DNA of 35,722 nucleotides from an uncultured Acidobacteriota bacterium. GTDB taxonomy: Bacteria > Acidobacteriota > Blastocatellia > Pyrinomonadales > Pyrinomonadaceae. The number at the start of each line of letters is the position of its first letter. The first letter of the stretch is position 1. The DNA lies in contig CADEGD010000045.1 of NCBI GenBank assembly GCA_902826795.1, positions 1 to 35,722 of the forward strand, read 5' to 3'. A model generated the notes under the pieces. It saw only the letters and a list, made by a program, of their open reading frames with translations, ran no database searches and was not told where the DNA came from. Positions 16,216 through 23,402 of the stretch are shown here, piece after piece. Position numbers and translations under genes: made by a program.

Positions 16216-17058
16216 ATGGCGGCATTTGAGGAAAGTTACAACATATTTCTTGTGGCGGAACCGCATCGGCCTACGCTTCCGTCTTCTCCAAACCCTGCCC
16301 CTGATCTCGTGTGGGAAAGCGCGGTTAGGAACGACCTGCAACGAATCGCTGCGACTAAGATCGGCTCAGCTTTGCTTAACTCGATCAGGTGGCATGGAAT
16401 TCCAGTAATAATTCAGCCTATGCTGACGGGAAAGTGTGGAGAAGGGACATGGCCCAGTGACGACTACATCCCTCCAGGTCAACAATCGAATGTATCCACC
16501 GGACCGACTGTTTGGTACTCGCCCGAGAATCATGACCTTTCACACAAATGCGAAGCTAAGTATAAGGTTTTCGGCCAGATACACATCGAGGGTCATGAGG
16601 TGTTGCTTCACGAGTTGGTTCACGCCTTTAGAATGGTTTCGAATAAACTTCGTCCGATCGGCACGGGAAAGGGGTTTGCCCTGTACAACACCACCGAAGA
16701 GGTCAACGCAGTCATCGTACAAGGCATTTACGCGTCAGAGATCGGACGGCGCGTTCGAGCTTCTCACACCAGGCATTTCGAGATCGACAAGGAATTGGAC
16801 GGCTCGTTCGAATTTTATCAAAGCGGCACTGACTCATATCGTTACGTTAAGGATTTCTGCACGCAAAATCCAGGATTCACGCGAATGGTGGCGCGAGTTT
16901 ATACGCGGTTCAATCCTATTCGGGCATATTATTTCGATCCTAGAAAGGCCGAGCGAATGTCGCAGACGAAGCTTGCCAAGCAACGCGATATGCTTCAGCC
17001 GATCAAGAGAGATGTATTCAGCTTCCTTCAGCGGGCTTTCTCGGGCTCAACGCCGTGA
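16216..17058 (+). CDS. Putative M91/NleD-like zinc metallopeptidase
   Basis: This 280-aa protein has no signal peptide. It carries the zinc motif HELVH at residues 132-136, with an EE pair at 161-162 as candidate third ligand. The spacing and the surrounding VLLHELVHAFR context resemble family M91, which includes the NleD effector that cleaves host kinases. The first ~110 residues are unrecognised. A strong AGAGGAGA ribosome site precedes the ATG at 16216. No secretion apparatus or immunity gene is next to it. Its 3' end overlaps the convergent arsR by 31 bp. Family assignment is from motif context only. Confidence 0.55.
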   Translation: MAAFEESYNIFLVAEPHRPTLPSSPNPAPDLVWESAVRNDLQRIAATKIGSALLNSIRWHGIPVIIQPMLTGKCGEGTWPSDDYIPPGQQSNVSTGPTVWYSPENHDLSHKCEAKYKVFGQIHIEGHEVLLHELVHAFRMVSNKLRPIGTGKGFALYNTTEEVNAVIVQGIYASEIGRRVRASHTRHFEIDKELDGSFEFYQSGTDSYRYVKDFCTQNPGFTRMVARVYTRFNPIRAYYFDPRKAERMSQTKLAKQRDMLQPIKRDVFSFLQRAFSGSTP

Positions 17059-17432
17059 TACTTCTTCCGTCCGATCATTACCGGAGCGTCCAGGACGCAG
17101 CACACGTTAGCGAGTTGTTTGAGGTCTCGACTCATTTCCGGGTCCGCCGCCAGCATTTTCATTGTGGCGTCGAATACCTCGGCAGCGGCTTTGTCTGTAG
17201 GTTCGGCTATCTTGTAATGCATCCATTTGCCGTCGCGTCGGGCGGTAACTAAGCCGGCTCGCTTCAGGTAAGAGAGATGGCGCGAGATCTTCGGATTGTT
17301 GGTATCCAGCGTCTCGGCAAAAAAGCAGACGCACACTTCACCATTCCGCATCAGGTTCAGCAGACGCAGCCGCGTCTTATCAGCCAAGGCCGCGAAAAAT
17401 AGCTCAGAATTGAATCCATTCGTCTTCGACAT
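17028..17432 (-). CDS. arsR: ArsR-family arsenic-responsive repressor
   Basis: This is a winged-helix dimeric repressor that leaves DNA when As(III) binds. The helix-turn-helix lies around residues 40-66 (NNPKISRHLSYLKRAGLV). The metalloid-sensing pair is visible as C34 and C36 in EVCVCFF, matching the ELCVCDL-type motif of classical ArsR. An extra C111/C112 pair near the C-terminus could add a ligand. I use the ATG at 17432 (134 aa, preceded by AGAAGAA). A TTG at 17483 would add 17 residues of low family likeness. It is divergent from the arsI operon, with a large palindromic operator between. The 3' end overlaps the M91-like gene. Confidence 0.9.
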   Translation of the reverse strand: MSKTNGFNSELFFAALADKTRLRLLNLMRNGEVCVCFFAETLDTNNPKISRHLSYLKRAGLVTARRDGKWMHYKIAEPTDKAAAEVFDATMKMLAADPEMSRDLKQLANVCCVLDAPVMIGRKKYHGVEPEKAR

Positions 17433-17500
17433 TTCTTCTAATAGCTCACCGTTACCGCTTACTCCGAAATAAGGGATAAGCAAAAATATTTTATCACATT

Positions 17501-17524
17501 ACAATTATGTCTTGACATAATTGT
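17501..17524. promoter_or_regulatory. Probable ArsR operator, perfect 24-bp palindrome
   Basis: ACAATTATGTC (17501-17511) and GACATAATTGT (17514-17524) are perfect inverse copies around a central TT. The right arm includes most of the -35 box of the arsI promoter, so a bound dimer would block RNA polymerase. It also lies upstream of the divergent arsR, consistent with autoregulation. Confidence 0.75.
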
Positions 17525-17540
17525 TTTTCTGGAATAGACT
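17512..17540 (+). promoter_or_regulatory. Promoter of the arsI-orf-aqpS-arsC operon
   Basis: A consensus TTGACA (17512-17517) and TAGACT (17535-17540) are spaced by 17 bp. The -35 box overlaps the 24-bp palindrome. The start codon of arsI lies about 50 bp downstream. Confidence 0.75.
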
Positions 17541-17545
17541 CTTCT

Positions 17546-17567
17546 CAATTATGGATAGCCGTAATTG
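17546..17567. promoter_or_regulatory. Second, weaker inverted repeat in the ars regulatory region
   Basis: CAATTA (17546-17551) and TAATTG (17562-17567) are inverse copies 10 bp apart and share the CAATTATG/TAATTGTGA core of the main operator. The repeat lies just after the -10 box and could be a second ArsR site. Confidence 0.45.
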
Positions 17568-17591
17568 TGATTATACTTCTTGGAGGCAATT

Positions 17592-18173
17592 ATGTTCAAC
17601 GTAGATACACTGAAAGCACACCTGGCTCTAAACGTCCGCAACGTAGAGAACAGCATCGATTTTTACAAGAGCATGCTCGGGATCGAGCCGAGCAAGGTTC
17701 GCACCGGCTACGCGAAGTTCGATGTGGCGAACCCGCCGCTCAATCTGACGCTCAACGAGATACCTTTCGGCGATCGAGGAGCTTTGTCGCACCTCGGCAT
17801 TCAGGTCGCGACGACCGACGATGTTAATTCGATCCGCAACGCGTGGCAGGAGAAAGGGCTTGTGCCGAGGGACGAGATTCAAACGACTTGTTGCTACGCT
17901 CTGCAAGACAAAGCCTGGGTAAATGATCCGGACGGCAATGAATGGGAAGTGTTTACAGTGATCGAAGACAATCTCGGCGAGAATGTGGAAGGTGCGGCAG
18001 ACAAATCATGCTGCGTCGTTCCGATTGCTATTGAAGCTAGCGCTGCTCCAAATTCGGCAAACTGCGGATGCGAGTTGACGGCTCCGGCGGAAGGCGAAGG
18101 CGCCTGTTGCGAGAGGCAGGCGAAAGCTTTCAGCGTTGCAGTTAAATCAGGTGGAAATTCATGCTGCGCGTGA
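17592..18173 (+). CDS. arsI: ArsI/CadI-family dioxygenase, probable C-As lyase
   Basis: This is an Fe(II)-dependent vicinal-oxygen-chelate enzyme expected to demethylate trivalent methylarsenicals to arsenite. The family's candidate iron ligands are present as H10, H67 and E119, and the substrate-binding vicinal cysteine pair is C100/C101 in TTCCYALQDK. These match the ArsI layout I recall (His, His, Glu plus Cys-Cys). The protein (193 aa) has an unusual cysteine-rich tail after residue 135 with CC, CGC, CC and CC clusters, which may bind extra metalloid. GGAGG lies 5 bp before the ATG at 17592; an upstream in-frame TTG at 17580 is less likely. It is the first gene of the ars operon. A CadI (cadmium-inducible) role is the main alternative. 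Confidence 0.88.
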   Translation: MFNVDTLKAHLALNVRNVENSIDFYKSMLGIEPSKVRTGYAKFDVANPPLNLTLNEIPFGDRGALSHLGIQVATTDDVNSIRNAWQEKGLVPRDEIQTTCCYALQDKAWVNDPDGNEWEVFTVIEDNLGENVEGAADKSCCVVPIAIEASAAPNSANCGCELTAPAEGEGACCERQAKAFSVAVKSGGNSCCA

Positions 18174-18187
18174 ATTGAGGTGGTGAT

Positions 18188-18391
18188 ATGAACTTAAAGC
18201 CCATCTTTACGGGGAAACAGAAATCTCGGTTAAAGCGATGCGCGATTCCGGGGCGGTGTCGAACTACCTCAAACCGAAGCTTTAACGAGCTGATGGAAGA
18301 TCAATGGGAAGAACTTGTTATCAAGCTCGATAAGTCGAAGAACCAGTATGTTTTCAGAACCGCATGCTGCCCGGGAGCCCCAGCATGCTAA
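18188..18391 (+). CDS. Small cysteine-containing ars-operon protein, apparently frame-disrupted
   Basis: A 67-aa frame runs from the ATG at 18188 to 18391, but its first half has poor codon use. Between about 18190 and 18286 a different frame has good codon use and reads sensibly (ELKAHLYGETEISVKAMRDS and on to LKPKL). The last part, in the original frame, ends in a CCPGAPAC cysteine motif. Two compensating one-base changes would unite them: a missing base after the ATG and an extra T in the TTT run near 18284-18286. The stop overlaps the aqpS start, so it looks like a genuine cistron. Function is unknown; the cysteines suggest metalloid binding. Confidence 0.55.
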   Translation: MNLKPIFTGKQKSRLKRCAIPGRCRTTSNRSFNELMEDQWEELVIKLDKSKNQYVFRTACCPGAPAC

Positions 18392-19047
18392 CGATCCGAA
18401 GGTGGTCGGCTGAGTTTATAGGTACCGCAGGGTTAGTTTGTACGGTCGCCGGTTCGGGAATAATGGCCGAGCGCCTCTCCGGCGGGAACGTCGCAATTGC
18501 GTTGCTCGCAAACACGGCCGCCACCGGCGCCGCCTTATTTTTCTTGATCGTGTCTTTTGCACCTATATCGGGAGCGCATTTCAATCCGGCAGTAACGTTG
18601 GCGAATCTGCTGCGCCGCGAGATTAGCCTAAAGAACGCTCTCGGATATTTAGCCGCACAGTTTTCCGGAGGCTTGCTTGGAACGGCGATGGCGAATCTGA
18701 TGTTCGATCTGCCACCGGTGTTCGCATCGACGAAAGTTCGGACGGGATTTGGCCAGTGGCTCGGCGAGTTCGTGGCGACTTTTGGATTGGTCGGTGTGAT
18801 AATCGCGGTTCGCCGTCAGTCGCTGCCAGTGATCGCCGGGTGCGTGGCGGCATTCATCTCCGCGGCTTACTGGTCTACGTCGTCAACGTCATTCGCAAAT
18901 CCGGCTGTCACCTTTGCCCGTGCATTCAGCGATACTTTTGCGGGAATACGGTTGGCGGACGTTCCAGCGTTCATTGCTTGTCAGATCATAGGCGCGTTTG
19001 TAGCTTACCTCGTCTTCGGATGGCTTTTCGCGGAGAAAGATCTATGA
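18385..19047 (+). CDS. aqpS: AqpS-type aquaglyceroporin (arsenite channel)
   Basis: This MIP-family membrane channel (220 aa, six helices) has both NPA motifs: N67-P68-A69 in GAHFNPAVT and N172-P173-A174 in FANPAVTFARAF, with an arginine at 179 in the selectivity-filter position. Its place between arsI and arsC matches the aqpS-arsC arrangement in which arsenite leaves passively. I start at the ATG at 18385. It has GGGAG seven bp upstream and overlaps the previous stop, whereas the ATG at 18364 would add seven residues. Its stop overlaps arsC (ATGA). The arsenite assignment rests on operon context. Confidence 0.87.
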   Translation: MLTIRRWSAEFIGTAGLVCTVAGSGIMAERLSGGNVAIALLANTAATGAALFFLIVSFAPISGAHFNPAVTLANLLRREISLKNALGYLAAQFSGGLLGTAMANLMFDLPPVFASTKVRTGFGQWLGEFVATFGLVGVIIAVRRQSLPVIAGCVAAFISAAYWSTSSTSFANPAVTFARAFSDTFAGIRLADVPAFIACQIIGAFVAYLVFGWLFAEKDL

Positions 19048-19442
19048 AGAAGGTACTGTTTGTATGTGTCGAAAATTCGTGCCGCAGCCAGATCGCCGAG
19101 GCGTTCGCGCGCATGCATGGCGGCGATGATGTGGAAGCATATTCGTCCGGCTCGCGTCCATCGGGCGTTGTGAACCCGAAGGCGATCGAAACGATGCGAG
19201 AGATCGGATATGATCTCGCGACTCACACTTCGAAATCGCTCGACGAAATATCCGACGTCACCTATGACTTCGTTGCCACAATGGGCTGCGGTGACGAGTG
19301 CCCCTTCATCCGCGCTTCTGTACGAGAAGACTGGCAGATCCCCGATCCGAAAAATATGCCGTCCGAGGAGTTTCGTTTAGTGCGGGATGAGATTGAGCGG
19401 AGAGTGAAGGGAATGCTCGTTGCTCTGGGACATTCGAAATAA
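19044..19442 (+). CDS. arsC: Arsenate reductase, low-molecular-weight phosphatase type
   Basis: This cytoplasmic enzyme reduces arsenate to arsenite. The 132-aa protein has the C-x5-R loop at C8-R14 (CVENSCR) and two further cysteines, C82 and C86, in MGCGDECP. They fit the three-cysteine relay of the thioredoxin-coupled ArsC family. The DP pair in the WQIPDPKNMP segment supplies the general-acid aspartate. Its ATG overlaps the aqpS stop by 4 bp, so it is translationally coupled. The arsenite made here is the expected substrate for the channel encoded just upstream. Confidence 0.93.
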   Translation: MKKVLFVCVENSCRSQIAEAFARMHGGDDVEAYSSGSRPSGVVNPKAIETMREIGYDLATHTSKSLDEISDVTYDFVATMGCGDECPFIRASVREDWQIPDPKNMPSEEFRLVRDEIERRVKGMLVALGHSK

Positions 19443-19508
19443 CAATTTTTTGCAAGCGGAACATTCTCTGGGCGTTCTTGTCTAAGTTCCTTAAGGAGAA
19501 AACCCTAA

Positions 19509-20255
19509 ATGAATAAAGACACTTGGAAGTTTGCGGCGCTTGGAATGTTTCTGGTGCTGATGGCGGCGGCGATCTGGGTGTATCGGCCGGTGGAGAACCG
19601 GCTGACGCGCGTAACGGTAGTTGGCGATTCGGAGGCGAAGGTCGCACCGGACACGGCGGTAGTGACCTTTGCGGTTGTTACGCAAGGCAAACAGGCGGTC
19701 GAGGCTCAGCAAGAAAATGCCCGTCGGAGCGAAGCAGTGCAGAAGGCTGTCGAAGCTGTGGCTTCCGATATGAAGGTCGAAGTCAAAACGAGCGATTACA
19801 GCCTGAATCCTGAGCAGGATTACTACTCTGGCAAGATGCCGAAGATTCTCGGCTATCAGGTACGAAACACGGTTACAGTTTCGATAGATAAGATGGATCG
19901 CGTTGGAACGATCATCGATGCGGCGACTGCGGCTGGCGCCAATAGCGTTGATGGAATTCAATTCGTTGTCGGCCAATCTAGCCCGGCTCAAGGCGATGCC
20001 CTCGCCCTTGCGGCCAAGCAGGCAATGGCAAAGGCCGAAGCTGCTGCTACAGCGATGAACGGCAAGATCGTCCGCGTTGTGCAATCGACCGAAGGCGGGA
20101 TAGATCCGGCTCATGTTGAGGCAAGCTATAGCAACGCAGCCGCTAACGCCGTCGCAAGGCTTGAATTTGAGCGGAAACCGATGACGCCGGTTCGTGCCGG
20201 TGATCAGACAATTCGCTCGCAGGTTGTGTTGGTCGTCGATATTTCGGTTGAATAG
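19509..20255 (+). CDS. SIMPL-domain (DUF541) envelope protein
   Basis: This 248-aa protein has an N-terminal membrane anchor or signal (residues 8-25) followed by a SIMPL/DUF541 domain over most of the rest. The domain begins at RVTVVGDSEAKVAPDTAVVTF and includes the conserved NTVTVSIDKMDRVGTIIDAA segment. Family members (YggE, BP26) are periplasmic and often oligomeric, with roles reported in stress and membrane processes. AAGGAG lies about 10 bp before the ATG. It starts 66 bp after arsC without a clear terminator, so read-through from the ars operon is possible. Confidence 0.85.
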   Translation: MNKDTWKFAALGMFLVLMAAAIWVYRPVENRLTRVTVVGDSEAKVAPDTAVVTFAVVTQGKQAVEAQQENARRSEAVQKAVEAVASDMKVEVKTSDYSLNPEQDYYSGKMPKILGYQVRNTVTVSIDKMDRVGTIIDAATAAGANSVDGIQFVVGQSSPAQGDALALAAKQAMAKAEAAATAMNGKIVRVVQSTEGGIDPAHVEASYSNAAANAVARLEFERKPMTPVRAGDQTIRSQVVLVVDISVE

Positions 20256-20343
20256 CAATACCAACATTCGTTTTGTTTCAAAGCTCGGAAGGTTCGATAA
20301 TTCAGACTAGGATCGCTAGGACGAAACGGAGTCTGCAGCTACC

Positions 20344-20981
20344 TTGAATCAAACCGCGATATTACTCGGAGTCCTTTGTCTTTTGTTTGCTTTCGCAAAT
20401 GTTGCGGCAGAGTGGAAAGGCGGCAAGGGCTATGTTCTTTTGACCAAAGTTGCGGCAAGCAGTTCGTTTCTCGCGCTTGGGCTGTGGAATTTCGCTGGAT
20501 CGTTTTACGGCAGCCTGGTCGTCGTGAGTTTAGCGTTTAGCTGGATCGGCGACGTATCGCTTGTGTGGCGGAGTAAGCGTGCCCTGTTCGGCGGGATCGC
20601 AGCTTTTTTGCTCGCACATGTCGCTTATGCCATCGCATTCGCGGGGCTCCCCTCGACCCGACAGCATTCGTCGGTGCTTTGTTTATCTGGAATATCGTAA
20701 CGGTGCTGCTGATCCGCTGGCTGTGGACGTATCTGGCCGGGGCGGACCGATATGCGGTGCTCATTTACACGGCGGCGATTACCGTGATGGTGTCGCTTGC
20801 AGCCGCAACGCTTTCGCCGCTTATCGGAGTTGCCGCAGGAATGTTCGCGATCTCCGATATCTCCGTTGCTCGCGACAGGTTTATCGAGCGCTCGGTCGCG
20901 AATAAGATGTGGGGCATTCCTTTGTATTATCTCGCCCAAGTGTTGTTCGCGGCCTCGATAAGACTCACCGATCTTCCATAG
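20344..20981 (+). pseudogene. YhhN-family lysoplasmalogenase, frameshifted
   Basis: The two frames here together make one YhhN/TMEM86-like membrane protein of about 210 residues with eight or so helices. The family hydrolyses the vinyl-ether bond of lysoplasmalogens. The first part (TTG start at 20344) runs to a stop at 20700. The second part is in another frame and ends at 20981. The switch is near the GGGG/CCCC runs at 20643-20652: adding one G would read through as AGAPLDPTAFVGALFIWNIV. Both halves keep family-like sequence (SWIGDVSLVW; GVAAGMFAISDISVARDRF), so the break is recent or an assembly error. GGAG about 10 bp upstream supports the TTG start. Confidence 0.75.
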
Positions 20982-21053
20982 CCAGACTCCCTTACGGTCG
21001 TGTTTCCGCCCTTAGCAAAACATCTGCGATAATTCCCTGCAAACTTTACTGCC

Positions 21054-23387
21054 ATGAAAACAATTAGAATGTTGATGTTGATCGCGGTGTGCGGTCTTGT
21101 GATGCAGGCTCAGACTTCGGCTCCGGGATATGCCAAATGGGTAAATCCGCTTATCGGTACGCAGAAGATGGGGCATACGTTTCCGGGTGCGACGGTGCCT
21201 TTCGGGGCGGTGCAGCTTTCGCCGGATACAGACCAGCAGCCGCATAACATCAACGGCGTCTACAACAAGGATGCGTACAAATATTGCGCGGGTTATCAAT
21301 ACGACGATAAAGAGATCGTCGGGTTTTCTCACACGCACTTCAGCGGGACGGGTCATACCGATCTCGGCGATTTTCTGATCATGCCGACGGTCGGGCCGCT
21401 GCAGCTAGAGCCGGGTAAGAAGGGTGATCCGGCGAGCGGTTTCCGGTCAGCGTTCTCTCACGCGAATGAAACCGCTGAAGCGGGTTACTACAAGGTCAAG
21501 CTAGACGACCACAACATCTTGGCGGAGATGACGGCCACGACGCGTGTCGGGATGCATCGGTACACCTACCCGACGGCGTCAAGCGATGCTCACATCATCC
21601 TCGATCTGATGCATGGCATTTATAACTACGACGACAAGAACGTGTGGACGTTTGTGCGAGTCGAGGGTGACCGGCGGATCGTGGGCTATCGGCAGACCAA
21701 CGGCTGGGCTCGGACGCGGACGGTGTATTTCGCGATGGAATTTTCGAAGCCGTTCAAATCGTACGGCTTTAAGAATTTCGGCAAGCAGGACTATCAGGGC
21801 TTCTGGCGAAAGTTTGACCAGACTAAGAATTTCCCCGAAGCGGCCGGTAAGCAGATCCGAGCGTATTTCGATTTCGACGTATCTGCCGGTGAACAGGTGC
21901 AGATCAAGTTTGCGCTGTCGCCGGTATCGACAGAAGGTGCATCGGCGAATCTGAGATCTGAAATTTCAGATTGGAATTTCGAGCGGGTAAAGAATCAGGC
22001 TCAGGCTGAATGGAATAAGGAGCTTTCGAAGATCGCCGTGACTATGCTCGACAACGGCGAGATGGTGAATTTCTACACCGCTCTTTACCATGCGTTTTTG
22101 TCGCCGACGGTTTATATGGATGTCGATGGGCGGTATAAGGGGCTCGATCAGAATCTTCATCAAGCTGAAAATGCGGACAGGAATGTCCGCGTTCCATTTA
22201 CCAACTACACAACCTTCTCGCTTTGGGACACCTACCGGGCGCTACACCCGCTGTTGAACATTATTCAGCCGACGCGGAACCGGGATATGGTGCGGTCGAT
22301 GCAGGCTCATTACGATCAGAGCGTGCATAAGATGCTGCCGGTTTGGTCGCATTACGCGAACGAGAATTGGTGCATGATCGGATATCACAGCGTGTCGGTG
22401 ATCGCCGATTCGATCGTGACGGGAAACCTGACCGGACCGGAAGCGGTGAAGGCTCTTGAGGCATCGGCTCAGACGGCGAGGACAAAGTATTACGACGGGC
22501 TTGAGTGGTACATGTCGATGGGTTATGTGCCGGATGACAAGAACTCGTCGTCGGTTTCGAAGACGCTCGAATATGCATATGACGATTGGGCGATCGCACA
22601 GGCGGCGAAGAAGTTAGGACGAAACGATCTTTACACGGAGTTCATCAAGCGGTCGGAGAATTGGCGGAATCATTGGGACCCGTCAACCGGCTTTATGCGG
22701 CCAAAACTCGCAGATGGGAAGTTTCGTGAGAATTTCGATACGCTCTCGACCCACGGCCAAGGGTATATCGAAGGCAACGCGTGGAACTACAGTTTGTATG
22801 TGCCGCATAACCCGTCGGCGATGATCGAGCTGATGGGCGGGACGGGGAAGTTCTCAAAGCACATGGACGAGCTGTTCACGATGCATCTGCCGGACGAGTT
22901 TTTCGCCGAGACCGAGGACGTTACGCGTGAGGGCATCATCGGCAACTACGTTCACGGCAACGAACCCGCTCATCACGCGGCGTATCTTTATAACTGGACC
23001 GATGACCCGTGGAAGACGCAGGAACGCGTTCGGATGATCTTGAAGAATCAATATCGCCCGACGCCGGACGGTCTCGGCGGCAACGACGACTGCGGCCAGA
23101 TGTCGGCGTGGTATCTCTTTACGGCGCTCGGATTTTATCCGGTCGCTCCCGGTTCGGGCGAATATTCGCTCGGAAGCCCGGTCATAAAGAGGGCGTCGTT
23201 GAAATTGGAAAACGGTAAAGTGCTGAACATCGAAGCAGTTAACCAGAGCGAGAAGAATGTTTACGTTTCCGGCGTTGAGCTCAACGGCCGTCCGCTCAAT
23301 CGCCGACACGTCACCTTCAATGAGATCTCGCAGGGCGGAAAGCTCGTGTTTCAAATGAGTGATCGACCGGTTCGTTCCGCAAGCTAA
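21054..23387 (+). CDS. Secreted GH92 alpha-mannosidase
   Basis: This family 92 glycoside hydrolase (777 aa, signal peptide to about residue 20) removes alpha-linked mannose with inversion and calcium dependence. The full set of GH92 blocks is present in order: VNPLIGT and FPGATVPFGAVQLSPDT near the start, GFSHTHFSGTGHTDLGD, YTTFSLWDTYRALHPLL, EGNAWNYSLYVPH, GNEPAHHAAYLYNW and GNDDCGQMSAWYLFTALGF. The glutamate of EGNAWNY corresponds to the proposed catalytic acid and the aspartates of GNDD to the base. The linkage specificity (often alpha-1,2) cannot be read from sequence. There is no SusC/SusD pair or other glycosidase beside it. Confidence 0.95.
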   Translation: MKTIRMLMLIAVCGLVMQAQTSAPGYAKWVNPLIGTQKMGHTFPGATVPFGAVQLSPDTDQQPHNINGVYNKDAYKYCAGYQYDDKEIVGFSHTHFSGTGHTDLGDFLIMPTVGPLQLEPGKKGDPASGFRSAFSHANETAEAGYYKVKLDDHNILAEMTATTRVGMHRYTYPTASSDAHIILDLMHGIYNYDDKNVWTFVRVEGDRRIVGYRQTNGWARTRTVYFAMEFSKPFKSYGFKNFGKQDYQGFWRKFDQTKNFPEAAGKQIRAYFDFDVSAGEQVQIKFALSPVSTEGASANLRSEISDWNFERVKNQAQAEWNKELSKIAVTMLDNGEMVNFYTALYHAFLSPTVYMDVDGRYKGLDQNLHQAENADRNVRVPFTNYTTFSLWDTYRALHPLLNIIQPTRNRDMVRSMQAHYDQSVHKMLPVWSHYANENWCMIGYHSVSVIADSIVTGNLTGPEAVKALEASAQTARTKYYDGLEWYMSMGYVPDDKNSSSVSKTLEYAYDDWAIAQAAKKLGRNDLYTEFIKRSENWRNHWDPSTGFMRPKLADGKFRENFDTLSTHGQGYIEGNAWNYSLYVPHNPSAMIELMGGTGKFSKHMDELFTMHLPDEFFAETEDVTREGIIGNYVHGNEPAHHAAYLYNWTDDPWKTQERVRMILKNQYRPTPDGLGGNDDCGQMSAWYLFTALGFYPVAPGSGEYSLGSPVIKRASLKLENGKVLNIEAVNQSEKNVYVSGVELNGRPLNRRHVTFNEISQGGKLVFQMSDRPVRSAS

Positions 23388-23402
23388 GGCATCCGCGGCT
23401 TT

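Noticed and set aside
16124..17110. Alternative overlapping frames across the M91-like gene
   Set aside because: They have arginine/serine-rich composition typical of shadow frames and lack the HELVH motif seen in the chosen frame.
18756..19043. Long N-terminal extension of arsC
   Set aside because: The extension overlaps aqpS in another frame; the ATG at 19044 gives the standard ArsC start and the ATGA coupling.
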